64,000 nt of DNA from Rhynochetos jubatus. Its lineage: Eukaryota; Chordata; Aves; Eurypygiformes; Rhynochetidae. The DNA lies in contig CM050657.1 of the NCBI GenBank assembly GCA_027574665.1, forward strand, positions 16,070,404 to 16,134,403, written 5' to 3'. Below are positions 20,101 through 33,165 of the stretch, piece after piece. The notes beneath the pieces are model-generated. The model searched no databases. It saw nothing but the letters and a program-made list of their open reading frames with translations, and had not been told where the DNA came from. The position numbers and the translations under genes are program-made. Every line of letters starts with the position of its first letter. The first letter of the stretch is position 1.

Positions 20101-22500
20101 AAGTAATTAGATAAAAATAAATAAGGAAGGAATTATGTGGATACTGATAAAAGGCAACTGGTAACAAGGCAAGAATTTTGCCCATTACTGGAGCACGTAG
20201 CTCCATAGGCAAATTAAAATAAAGGCTCTGTCCTCAGAGTTTTGGGCAACCCAGGCTACATAATTGATTTGAGAAGAGCTACTCCAGGCTACTGTGTAAT
20301 TACAGAAGTATTCACTCTTCTGGCTCCCACTCTTCTTGTCATGTTCTACCTCATTGCCCTTTATGCTAAAGCCTTTGTTGATGAGGGGACGGAAGCAGTA
20401 AGGACAAATAAAGCAATTAGCAGGTAGGGGGAATGCTACCACTGTTTAAGGATAACACACAGCCTTTATTGGGACATTTATTAAGTAGAAGTCTAGAGCC
20501 TGCATGTTAGAAGGAAAATACAGATAATCCAGAAAAACAAACAGATTTTTTAAAAATACCCTTTCTTATATGTACGAGGCAAGTCTTGGCAGGAGGAGGA
20601 AAACATTTTCAAATAGTCTATATCAAAAGCATGATGATTTTACTTTGAATAACTATATTTTTTGAGAGATTATCTTTTAACTTTCTAATTTATTTTTTTT
20701 TAAACCAGAGTTACATCACCTGAGTGCTCTTCTCAATTGTTTCAAGTGTGCATTGGCAGTAAGCAAACACTAATTTTGAAGGGCTAAAATCTCATTTGAA
20801 GTAGCTGCAAAGCCAGCCAGGAGAGGGAGCCAGGACCATGAAGAAAGCTTTCTTCCTGGCTCTCTGACACCCTGGGAAGGAAGCTGAGCCATGTTGGCGA
20901 GGGCTCCACTGTGATCATAGGGCTTGTGTGAATGCATTGCATGAGAAAGGACAAAAGCAACGGGGAGACAAAATAACACCTGGTGTTCCCAAGCATCAAA
21001 TGTTGGATGACTCATGGTGTAAGAGGAGGCAGAAAGATAAATGAGGACTAGTGAAAATGAGCAGTACTGTAGTTTCTCATTTTTGATGCTTCCATCACTC
21101 ATCTGGAGACTAGTTCAAGAGATTGATATATTCTGTGGACTCTGGTTCTCTTCATAACTCGCTATCACTTGAATTTGAGACAGGTATGAAGAAATCATAG
21201 ATTTTCTGCAGAGTGTGGCAGCCAGAGATTGTGGCAGCCAGAGATTATGGCAGCTCTATACTGGGATCAGAACTGCAATGCCGGGCTCTGAAATGCATGG
21301 AAGTGCTGCTGCTCCTCCAGACACCCCGGTGCTTGGTTGGAGTTTGATTTCTGTTCTCCAGAAAAAAAAGTCCGAGCTACTTTTTATCCGCATAACACAC
21401 CAATCCAAGGTGCCGCACTGGGCATGCCCGAATGCTTTATCTGGTGTGAACCTGGGTGAGGATGTGACCTGAGAAGCACTGAGGGATTTGTATAAGCAAA
21501 TTTTCTTTACCTCTATATATTCAGTCCAAAAACATTGCAGGAATGATAAGGCTTACCTCACTCCTTCTTGAGAACGATGTAAAAATAAACCTCCTGATGT
21601 AAAAGTCAACTCTATTTTTTCTACTAAAAGTGAGCATTGTGGTTAGTAGATACCAAGGATACGTATGTCCATGTGGACTGTGTATGTTAAATAGCTGAAT
21701 CAATGTCACTCTTAATTAGAAATTCATATTTTACCAGATTTTGGTTGTACAGTAAAAGAAAATTACTAAGATTAGTGGGAAAGAAAAGAAAAAAAAAAAC
21801 TTAGAAGAGGAGGGGGAAAACCTGAAAATTATTTTTCAAATTAAACTTAAACAGAAAAGGCTTAACTTTGACACTTGAAATTTCACTCTGAAATGATGAA
21901 GAAAAGCCAAACTTGAAGCGTATAGTTTTGTGTTTTTAAAACCTCTATAGGAATTTTTTTTCTTCAAACATTTTAATGATTGTGATCTGTTACAACCATT
22001 AATTTGTAGACACAGATAACAAATCATTTCCTTACTACCGACTTCATTTTTTCTATACTGTTTTGAGTTCCTTTTCCCCATTGTGCAGGTAGCAACTTCT
22101 CAGAAGTGCATCCAAAATAAACGAAGAATGAATAGTTACGAACTGAACTGAAAACAAAAAGAACTTTTTCCCTATTCTTATCTTAAAGATCAAAGTATTT
22201 GGATCAGAGACAAACACCCTACGCTTTATTTGCCAACAGAAGCCTAGCAGTGTTTTTCAGGCACCTTATCCAAGCTTTCAGATGATGAGTCTCTTCAGAC
22301 TCCTCTATCAGGGAGTGAGGGATCAGCTTGGAGATGTCTCAGAACAGCAGCCCCAGGGCTAGAAATAGGTGGAGAAACTTCTCACAACTCTCTGTTCGGG
22401 CAGTTCAGGAGAAGCAGCTTCATGTATGTGCCTAAAGTTAGATGACAGGAGTGTTTTTTACTCCTCATAATCTCTGCAATAAAGTTTTTCCTCAAGCAAC
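20101..22500. other. Non-coding unique sequence with a short tandem duplication
   Basis: No gene is supported. A 16-bp unit (GTGGCAGCCAGAGATT) is repeated 2.5 times at 21215-21254. A-rich patches lie at about 21780-21800 and 20690-20705. The minus-strand 110-codon frame at 20770-21102 has no recognisable domain and is taken as chance. Confidence 0.5.
21215..21254 (+). repeat. 16-bp tandem repeat, 2.5 copies
   Basis: GTGGCAGCCAGAGATT at 21215-21230 is repeated exactly at 21231-21246. A half copy (ATGGCAGC) follows to 21254. The perfect identity of two copies suggests a recent slippage or duplication event relative to the surrounding old sequence. Confidence 0.9.
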
Positions 22501-22635
22501 ACTGGTATTAATTTACAGAAAAGAAAACTGAGGCACAGGGGGAAGCAACCCTGCATGGAAATGGTTGGCTGGAGATCTGAACCAGATCTCGGAAATCCCA
22601 TACTGGTGCTCTCTCATCGAACCACATCATGCTGC
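22501..22635 (+). repeat. MIR SINE, plus orientation
   Basis: TTTACAGAAAAGAAAACTGAGGCACAGGG-like sequence at 22512-22540 is followed by GAAGCAACCCTGCATGG, then GATCTGAACCAGATCTC, and then TACTGGTGCTCTCTCATCGAACCACATCATGCTGC-like sequence ending at 22635. This matches MIR from core to 3' end. It is the most complete 3' half in the window. Confidence 0.82.
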
Positions 22636-25600
22636 GGTGTCGGGAAGCCTAAGTCTTGCCACACTTGCTTTGTATGTAAACACCAAAGTTAATTTCCCAG
22701 ACTTTACATCCTGGTCATGTGGTGTAGAACTCTATCAATTATTGTGTTTCCAATGTGGCAATAAAAGGCAGGGCTTGCTCTGTGAACGACCGCAGAGCAT
22801 ACCTTGTCAGTGGCTGCACAACAGCGTCAGAAGCATTAGCATGAATGCCCACAGCTATCCTGTAAGTCTTGATTAAAGTCAGGGGGAGTTTTAGGTCTGT
22901 TATTAAATGTTCAGTTACGTTCTGCAAGCAACAACAGAAGCAAATCAATAAAAATACAGTAGGAGACAATAGATTTCGAGCAAAGAAGACCACTAAAATA
23001 TGTTTGTGAAGAGAGCTTGGAATGATTTGAATAATGAACAAATTTGTACAAATCAAAGTCTGTTTGCTGGTGAATAACAAACAGAGAAAAGGGCAGAATT
23101 GGTTGAATGAATTATGCATTATGGATCATTTAACAAGCACTGGTATCTATAAAGATAATGATTCTAATGTAAATAACAAGCCTTTAATATTTATGTAGCC
23201 TTAATAGTCTGGAGAGTCTGAAATGATAGGTAAAAATTAAAACATCTCCTCAATGTTTTTAAGCAGAAAACAGATTTATCACAATCTAGCAAACCAAAGC
23301 AGTATCACTTCATGCCAGGGTTGATACACCTTTACTCCACTGGGACCCTGTCTGCCTTGATGCTGAGGTCTGGACAGAATGAACACCTCTAATTCACAGC
23401 GATGCTGTGAAAGTAAAATCACTGCTTGCTGAACTCCTTAGATATTACAGAGCACTCACACAGTGACAAAACTGGAGATTTCACTTTCCTCTCTGCTTTG
23501 AGATAAGGATCTCTGTACCGACTTACTGCAATCACAGCAGTGAGTGGAGAAAGGAAATGAAAAGCCACTTCCCCTCCCTTACATGAAGGTAGTATGTGTG
23601 GGAAAAAGAGAGAGGCTTTAGAAGCCCTGTGCAATCACAGCTGGGCTGTTAATTGCTTTGCCCTGTGCACAGTCACACCTTGTTGCTCCTCTGCACTAGG
23701 ACACAGCCACCCAGCCCAGCAGTCTCAAGGCAAGGGCAGAAGGGTTTTTGTATTCACCTGTGTTATTTTCATATCACTGAAATGCCCATGTGTGATCACA
23801 GGCACGACACTGTGCAGGCTCCCGTGGATGACAGCAGTACTGAAAGTCAGGGAGCGATCGTGTGACTGAGAAAGGATCGGGTTTCTCAACCCCCTTTTTG
23901 TTAAATCGAGGTTACAGCAAGGGAAAAAACGTTGGTTCACAGGAGCAAATTGAACCGAATGCGCTGCCACACACCCAACTGCTGATCATGGCAGCAGAAG
24001 TCCCAGTCATTAGGGAAAACCAGACTTTCCCAACAATCTGTCTCTTTCACAGCTAGTACTCTGATTCCTATAAAGTTTTCAAATGTACCTTTGGGAGACA
24101 AGGTTGCCATGCCCATTTTCCTTCTGTGTGGCCATGAATTTCTGTAAAACCTACTAACTTGGAGGTCTCATCTGGTACAATTCCCTAGCTCTTAATTCAG
24201 ACGCAAAATTGGCATATACTAAGTGTGACACTGTATCGAATTGCACAGAGCCTGCAAAATACGTTTGTTTTTTTTTTTTTTTTTTAAATAATGAACTTGA
24301 CCTGCAGGATATTAATGTAGTGACAACTGCCCCTGCAGGATATAAAACTGGCACCAACTATAAGAGGTTCCATTAGTGCTGTAGGTTTCTAGTCTTAGTA
24401 ATGGTCATTTCATCTGAACATGTGGAAATAAAAACAAACCATAATAGGACTTTAAAAGCATTCAATGCATATTTGTCCATAAACACATTGTATAAATAAA
24501 AGCTCTTTTTAAAAAAAAAGTGTCAAATGAATCAATGTGTATTCTATTACAGAATAATAATATCTCATACCACATGTGTTGCTGAAGCAAATAACTTTAG
24601 CTGGTATAATAGTATTTTCCATTTTGTGGTACAGCTTATATTTTGATCTGTTGATTAAGGACCTGCCCCTGAGGAAGTCCATGGCAAGAGTTCCCCAGTC
24701 TTAAAAGGAGACGAAAAAATGTGTAAACGATTTGGCCAAAAATAAGGAAACAAATGTATTTTTTTCCCCCTTTCTCAAGTGTGAGTGAACACTGAATACA
24801 AAGCCACTTGAAGACAGTGGAAAGATTTGCTCTTTACTTCAGCAGCTTTGGATCTGGTTCTAAGCATGTATGTGTGAGATAAATTTTGGCACTACTGGAT
24901 ACCCCACCTCATACCTCCCAGTGCGAGTATGTCATCTTTCTATGTGCTCATGCATGCCAAAGCTTTATCTCTTTTGAAATACTGCCCACAATCAAGCTAT
25001 GTTTACTTAAGTAATAGGCAGATTCACTTATATGCAATAATTTCTTCAATGGAGAGGCTGTCTTTCAGCAGTTGTACTTTGGACTTTGTTCCTAGTTTAG
25101 CTTCTCTTTTTCTAACTTGATGGTTTTATCCAGGTTTGACAACAGGGTTGGATTTTTGTTGGATTATTTTTTTGAAGTTACACACCTGGAATTAACTTTT
25201 TCTGCCAAGAATTACAGTGCACCTGGAAGTACTAAATCATTTTTATCTGGTTTTTGTTTTTTTTTTTTGTGGTTTTGCACAATGGAATTGCATCTCTTTA
25301 AATCTTTCTTACCCTTTACAAAACTAAATTTCAGCTCTAGATAGAGCATTTTATGAGTATGTAGACACTGATGTAATGAGATAGATGTGCCCTACTAGTG
25401 TCTTCCTCTACCAGTCCTAGAAGGAGTTAGCTGAGAACTACCTCTCAGGGTTTCTTTCCTCTGTGGTGGCTCTGCTTACCTACATAACATATGGAAATGT
25501 GAGCATACACTTACAGCAGATTGTTTGCTATGTTTACACCAGTTCTAACACTAATCCCCATTAATGTTTGATATTGCTCCCAAAGAGTTTAAATAGATGT

Positions 25601-28600
25601 CAAGCCCCAGATCCATTGCATACACATTAGGCATCGTATAAACTTCAAATAGAAAGACACTGAAACACTGTGGGGTGTCCTTTTTTTTAACATCACGTTT
25701 ACTGACTGGATTAACCACATCAAGTGTATGCAAAGCCCTGCTACTTTCATGATTTCTGTCATCACATTTAAGAGTCCTATTTTCAAGGAAAACATAAAAC
25801 AGTTTCACATCACCTTAGGAGCCCAGGTTCTTGCTTCTGCTCTCAGTTTCTTCCATTTATGAAACATGTCTGTGGGTGCAAAGTGAAAGAACAGCTAGAT
25901 GCATGCAAGCAGATGTAAAACTTTCTTCCTCTCTGTTATAAAATATCAGACACAGGCTGTACTAGCTGCAATTTGCTGCAGAACAATAACCCCCGGGGTC
26001 ATGGCCAAGTTTGCTCCAGGCTCTGTAACCCATCCAATGACAGCCCAGGTTTCCCTGACTCATTAGGAAATATTTGACTGCTGTGCAGAGACACGGCCCC
26101 TTCTGCAAGGGCAACTGGGAACTGCCCGAGGACCACAGAAATGCCAAGTGCCAGGCACATCCCCAGCTCAAGCTGCTCTCAAGTTCAGCTATCCCCAGTA
26201 TGAGCTACGTGTAGTTACTGGGATTTTGTGGTACAGTAGAGACAAGTCTTGAGAACTTCATTCTTTGCCCACCACACAGGGAAGGAAGCTGGTCAGGTCT
26301 ACTCCATGCCACACACTCCTGTTCCCTTTCACCTCCCTTTCCCAATTATTGTAGTTTACATAAGGCTGTTTCTCAGGCTGATTATTTAAAAAATTACTGT
26401 CTTAGGGGCTTAGCTCTGAGACTGCAAAGCTTTCCTCTCCACCAAACCACCTCTGTCTGAGGTACTTGTGATGCAACCATCTAGAGGAGTGTTTCTCAAT
26501 ATACGTTTATATAATGCCCAGTTCAACAGGACCCTGATCTTTGCTGGAGTCTTTCTGAAACCCTTATATCATCATACAAGCAATAGCACAACATTCAGTT
26601 ACAAAAATCTCCAGCACAAATGAGCAACACTGTGTGAGAGCGCTTGGGAACAGCAGACAGTGAAGAGCAGAAAGCGGTTATGGAGATATGCTTATAATGG
26701 AACAAAGCTGATCTGCTCCTTTAGGCTACAAACAACGAATTCTCACTTCAGCCAACCAGAGAAAAGGTAAATGAAAGCTGTAGACACAGCCATAGCTATT
26801 AAAATATAGTGTCGTTTAGTAACAAAAACAATCGGACTTCACGTTAATATATTTTGCAGTGGGGGATAATTTTATGTTAAATGACTAAGCTGTGTCTCAA
26901 CCTTTGCTAGGCACATTATATCCTTTCAGTAGTTCAAGTTTCCAGATAACCAGCAGCAGAACCAGGTAAGCAGGCAAAATTAGTATGGCTGGGAAAAATT
27001 GTATCTGTCGCACAGGTCTGGTTCCCACACACTCTGGTTACATCATTACTTAGTCTGTTAACTAGGAAACCAATTAGGCCAGAGAGCTACCGTCAGGTGA
27101 CCAAAACACGAAAATGCACAAGAAACCCTACCCGAAAGATGGGATTTCAGCAGAGGCCCTCAGATAGCTGACTCCTCTTCTGCTGCACTGCAATTTTCGT
27201 ATTTCGTTTCACCTTTGCTTTCAGGCTGAGCTCTGAGGTCCCACAGATTGATGGTTGAAGCAGCCTTGTTTCTCTCCTCAACAGGTGCACTGAGAAAATT
27301 GTTTCCTGCATCAAAAATTACACAAAATTATGTAATAATTTCTCTCATTTACTCTGGAAAACTCCCTTCTCCTTCACACCTTTTAATTTACCATGTGAAA
27401 GCAAGACAGTAGTTACAGAGCTGAATGCTGCACTGTGGGCAACAATATGTTCATCTTAAAGGAAAAGGGTGTGTAAGACTAGGGCACAGCTAAAGTTTCA
27501 GGGTACAAACAGCTTCAATAACTATTACTGGTTTTCTGGAAATGTTGAAGGCGTTTCTCCATGCATGGAGGAAGCACTAACGTAGCTGGGCTCACCCTCA
27601 GGAGAAAAGCGTGCATGGGCAAAGGAAGCCAGCGTGGGGCACCATGAGGACAGATGAAAGCCAGCTTCCTGTAAAGCACGTGTCAGAAGGGACTATACCT
27701 GTGTATATAAATAAATACACCTAATCCCTGTGCTACATCACTGATCTAGCTGTAGTATTATTATACATATGAAAAATATAAGTTGCATGGCTACAGTATA
27801 TTCTTATAGGTGCATACACATTGTATATAAATATATATATGTATTGCATACTACAAACGATGCAGACATTTTCTAGCTTGCACATCTTTCCTGATTCTGG
27901 CATCACCCAAAGAGCTCAGTGACTTGCTAAGTCCTCACTCATATGTACAGAAAATCCACAAACACCTCCAATACCTTAGCTCCAGGCCAAAAGCATTAAC
28001 AAGCTGCCCATGCTCCTTCTCTATATTCTCATTCAGATTTGTTTTCTGTCAGGACAATGAGAAAAGGGGAAAGAGTTGATTAAAACTTCACCTCAAAAGC
28101 CTCAAGAAGAGATTTCATGTACAAGGTGACGGCAGGCTGAGGTCATGGGGAGTCCTCACCTGTCTGAGGATCATACTCAGATACCAGCACTACTACCAGT
28201 TGGTCAGTAGTACAATGCCACTGGTCTAAAGATATTCTTCCCCTGATGTGCCCCCCTTCATTTCTGATGGCCTGTCGACTTCATTGTTTTTGGAAAATCA
28301 TCACCAGAAGAAGTAAACTAATCAGAAATACTTTCCTTCCCAATGATTTTGTTGAGCAGATGATTTGATCACTGTGTAGAGAAGAGCAAACTCGTCTCTG
28401 CCGAATGTCTGCCAACTTGGGGAACCAGGCTCTCGCATGTTTTCCAGCACAAGCACTTCATTATTAATTCATGCTCCAGGTCCTCTGTACATGCTGTTAC
28501 TACTATTAGGTTTCGACAGAGTAATGAGCAACAGCAATAGACTGACTATCTTAATGTATTTTAAATAATGTTTGAAATATTAAATTTGAGTTTGGATTTT
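22636..28600. other. Non-coding unique sequence
   Basis: No gene is supported. Simple tracts include about 18 T at 24268-24285, a T run at 25251-25268, and an AT-rich stretch with (TA)n at about 27760-27845. A CAG|GTAAGC donor-like site at 26965-26972 has CAG acceptor-like sites within 50 bp upstream, which is too little to call an exon. Minus-strand frames at 22739-23119 (126 codons) and 25551-25808 lack domains. Confidence 0.5.
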
Positions 28601-31600
28601 TAATTAGGGCCTGAGCAGGGTATTGACAATCTTCCTACTGTTTTGCAGCCAGCAAGAAAATAAGATAGGGATTGTTCTGATCTGAACACTGAAAGCCAGT
28701 TTGATTTAGGGAATGGATCTGAAATACAACACCAAATTTTAAAGCATGAGGGAAGTTGGGCTCTGGGTTCTGCAGCCAGACTTTGACCCACCCCTGTACT
28801 AAAAGGGGACTTTTAATAGGGGACTGTAGGAAAAGTAAATAGCTGTGGGACCAGCTCTCACGGACAAGTTTTGTAGCATACTGTCAGTAAGCTGCCCAGG
28901 GACAGCTTGATTCTCAAGGATGCCACTGCTATTAAATAAAGGGGACATGGTGTTGCTGAGCATAGAGAATATGGGTTGTTGGAGTATAAATCTATACCAT
29001 AAGGATGTATACAGTGTGTGGGGGGGGGAAAGCAGACAAGCTGTGGGTCTGGAAACCCTACAGGGCTTCAAAGTCCTTCCCACTGCTGTGCTTCAGACAG
29101 GAGCATAGGTCAGCATCTCTTCCTTGGTTGGATATACATATATTAAAGGACTCATTTAAAATTTGAGCTGGGCAAAGGGCTAGAGCCATTTTTCTGTGAG
29201 CGTGCTGTGCACATTTCTGAATGCACGCTCTTTGAGAGGGAGTCTGCAATGAAGATTTCCCCGTTCTGGAACTCACTCCTCCCACTTGGTCTGTTGGAGC
29301 CTGAATACATTGACCTATGGGGCACATTGCAAAGCCTAACTATTTTCCCAGGATTTTTCTGAATGAATGACTTGAGTAGGTAGAGAGAAGAACATTTCAT
29401 TTGTACAGTACGTGGAGGCTTTTAATTAATAATGTTCCCATTTGAATGCCTATTGTATTTCTAAACATGCTCTATACATAGGCCTAGAGCATTGGATAAC
29501 TACAGGGTTGGTTTTTTTCCAATTAAACACCAAAAAATCCCACAACAACGTGGCATTGCTGTAAAGTGGCACCAATTTTCTTTTCATGATAGCTTTATAC
29601 AGTAGCTAGCACAGTGGCCCCTGACCTGGACCATGACTTCTAGATGCCAGCACCTAGCTAGCGCCATCCAAACGACGTCAGGTCTCAAGAAGACGAAGCT
29701 TCAGTCTGTTGGAGAGTTTAATACTGCTGATTATCACCACAGAGATGAGCATGTTCTATGTACAGTCAGTAACATTACAGAAGTGCCTAGGCACCTCATG
29801 GAAGTTTTACCTTCTTCCTTTCTGGATTTGAAGGTCTTCTTGAGTGTTTAGGTCTTTTCTTTGATAGGTTGGGCATTTCCTACTTTTTAGAACAAAGAAT
29901 CAGCCTGGTGAGTTTTCTCATGGCAGAAGAAGATGTTTTTGTTGAACAGAAAAGTCTTAGAAGGAAGTGAAGTTGGTATTGGTTCCTACAGTTTGAGTAA
30001 GCATTTTTTCAATGTTTTTAAACAAAAAATGACAAAACCTTTCTTGCTAAAAAGAAACTAAGTCATGATACCACAAAGTTGCAATTTCATCTCTGCTTTT
30101 ATTCCTCCCTAAATACCTGGGAACAGCCTGAAAACATGTTTTAGTTTTTTATTTCAAATTTGAATTTCAAAATTTCCTACAGAGATATTTATTTAGCTGT
30201 TTGGTCCAGCTGCTGTTCTGTGGGTCAAATCTGACTCAGAGAAATCCTTCTATATGGTCTAGTTCTCTTTTTTCTGTGGGAGGTGTAGGCATTTTTAGTA
30301 CATGCTTGAAAACCCGTGAGTACATCCTTTTTGTTACTGGTCACCACACCTGCCCTGGACACGTCGCTGCTGAAGAGGTCACCTCCCGTGGGTTTATATG
30401 CATGGAGCAGGCACAGAGCAGATATCATCACCCTATCAGCATAGACATATGGGAGAAATTTTTCTGATTTCAGTTTGTTGTTTACTGCTCTTTTTTATCA
30501 TTATTTATTTACAACTGGACCAGTGACAAATATTTTGAGAAGACAGATGAGGGCGCTGCCAGCAAACGGGAGTACTATTGCATAACTCATTGTATTTAAG
30601 CTGTTTTATTGATGAAGAGAGTTGTGCAAAGACAAGTATCCAAGAGGCTTTTTCCACACACTGTATTTATCCTTGTTGTTTTAGTTCTTTTTTTGTTTTG
30701 CTGCTGTTTCTTTGAATTACAGGAGAAAACCACCACCCTTCCTGAAAGCCTTAAAAAAAACCGCTCCTGCCACCTCTGCTTTTTCATCCCTTTTTACTGA
30801 GTAGGCTGCCAAAATTGATTTTTTATTAGTTACTGCAACATGCAGTCCCTTTCTTGATTGCCATGTGGCCTTCCCTCCCGTGATCAGGCAAGTGAGGGGC
30901 AAAGGACCAGGTGAACTCAAACCTGTTTCCAGAATCTTAATGCAGAGCTCCTTCGAGAAACACTGTGGACAACCATGCTGTTGTTCTTCCTCTCTGAAAC
31001 CCCTGTAAGAATCTTACACTTAAATCAGGTATTGTACAAGCTTCCTTATGTAGCTCTGTCAATGTACCACAACCCCGACCTGCACTACCCTTGTATCTCT
31101 ATCTCCCTCAGGAAAGATAGCATGGTTTGTACTGAACTGTGAGAAGAGCTCAAATTTGTACAAATTCTGCCCTTACATGAGGATGCACAAAGGTCAGTTA
31201 CAAGGAGATGGCTGGATTTAGCTTTAAGCCAAGCTAAACCACCACCTTCCAGAAGAAAAGCGATGATGAGACATATTATTCCACTGACTAACTGACCTAT
31301 TACAGGCACAATGAGCAGCAGCTTATTCTATTTCTATATTTTTATTTACATGATGTATGTTCTTCAGAGTTAAAGTCCCTTAATTTTCCGTTGCTTTTGC
31401 AGTCCATGGAATCACAAGAATATTTTGACCATAAAAAACCCATATTACGCAGCATGAACGATGGCAACTGCGAACACATAAATGACAGCAGTAAACATTT
31501 TTAGATCTAAAAGCCCTTTCTAGATAAAAATGTGTTTAAAAAAACTGGTTCACAACAAAATGCTTTCAGACAGTTAAGTTTTCTGTTCAAAGGAATGAGG

Positions 31601-33134
31601 TACAATCACATATTTAAAGTTTCCAACGCTTCATACTGTTGCTCAGATATGCTTGCTGCTTCGGGCAATGAGGTGGCACCAAGCAAAAGAATAGTTTACT
31701 ACAATTGTCTAACCCTTAAGGATCCCTCTTTCAAACCACTTATCTGAATACTTGCTATGGTGGGGAGTGTTACGACTGAATTGTTGAATCTATTTTGTAA
31801 TTTGAAATTTGTACACAAAGTCTGAGAGATGTGATGGCCAACTCCTGCTCTTCTCTATTTAAATTGAGCGTGAAGAGTTCTGGGAGACAGTTTTACAACA
31901 ACTCTAGGAAGGAAGAGAAGGTATTGCTGACTCTAGAGTCTACGGCATGCAGACAACACCATGTAGAGTCCCCTCTGCAAAATAAGACACACATCTAGTA
32001 ACAACCTAGTGCAGACAGATACCCAACTCCCAACACTAGAAAAATACAAGTGATAATGGTGGGAAATGTTTACAGCGGCTTACCATGCGTGTTTATCACA
32101 ATCAAATGCACCTCGTTATTCTCCAGCTAAGATGGACTGTAGTTTTAGTGTTCTCAGTTCCACAGTACCCATGGATATTCAGATAGCAACTGTGGCTTGA
32201 TATGTCCATTTCCATCTCATCTGGCTGTGAGGTGGCTAGATCTGTATCATATTGCTATGAGCTGCACAAATGCTGCTTCCAGATTCAGCTGCTGCAAAAC
32301 ATTTTACATGAGTCTGAACAAAGAGATTCCAGCTGGTCCAGGCTGAAGCAACATGTTTGCTTCCTTCTCCCTTTCATCTCTAAGCTCATTCATGCTGAGA
32401 GCGGATATAATTGCTCTCTATAAATACATTCAGGTTAGGCACTAAAGCGAGAGAAAAGATACTTAAGCAAATGGACAATGATGACACAAGGACAAATGAT
32501 TACTAATGAGCAATGAATAAATTCAATCCATAAATTAAAATTTCTGATTATGAGAAGAGTGAAGTTCTGAAACACCTTTTCACTGAAACTAGGAAAAAAA
32601 CCCTATTTTGATGTGAATCTTAATAAATATATAGACTATGAGATACTGTTGTTTACAACAGCAGAGGAATGAATCTGGTAATCTAGGAGATCCCTTCCAT
32701 CAGATAGTGAATACAAAATCTAAATCACTGCCTGGAGTTTATATTAGTCTTCTGGTTTATTTTTGTTCCAGGACCTTTGGAATCTGACTTTTGTACTTTC
32801 AACCAAAATTGGTCTGGCAAAATCTCTTATAGGTTCTTGTTGGTTGAATTTTAGAACCAACACCTAACCATTTCCCTTTCTGATTTGCCAGGTGTTTACT
32901 ACTTGAGCATGGTCAACCTGATGGCTTATCCTCCTCAACTTCTGTGACTGTCTTTGAAGGATTTTCTTCATCTGCCTTTTGCCCCTCCAGTAGTCCCACA
33001 AAGTTCTGTTATGATCCTTTCTTGTGCCTCTTTACAGCTGACCTGAAAATATATCCCTTCAGACATATCACAGTCATTCTATTCTAAACTACTTCCATTT
33101 GTCTTCAATCTTTGCCACAGGCAACAGCTATTGC
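28601..33134. other. Non-coding unique sequence
   Basis: No gene is supported. A run of about 9 G lies at 29020-29028. The stretch 30660-30760 has a T-rich tract ending in TTTGAATTACAG, acceptor-like but with no clear exon after it. The overlapping small open frames at 29058-29400 and 30596-30920 show no domains. Confidence 0.5.
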
Positions 33135-33165
33135 CTAGCATGGTAAATACTAGGCATGGTAAATA
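33135..33165 (+). repeat. 15/16-bp tandem duplication
   Basis: CTAGCATGGTAAATA at 33135-33149 is followed immediately by CTAGGCATGGTAAATA at 33150-33165, differing by one inserted G. It looks like a local duplication. Confidence 0.85.

Noticed and set aside
26961..26975. CCAG|GTAAGC donor-like site
   Set aside because: The only acceptor-like sites are within 50 bp and have no supporting open frame or pyrimidine tract of good quality.
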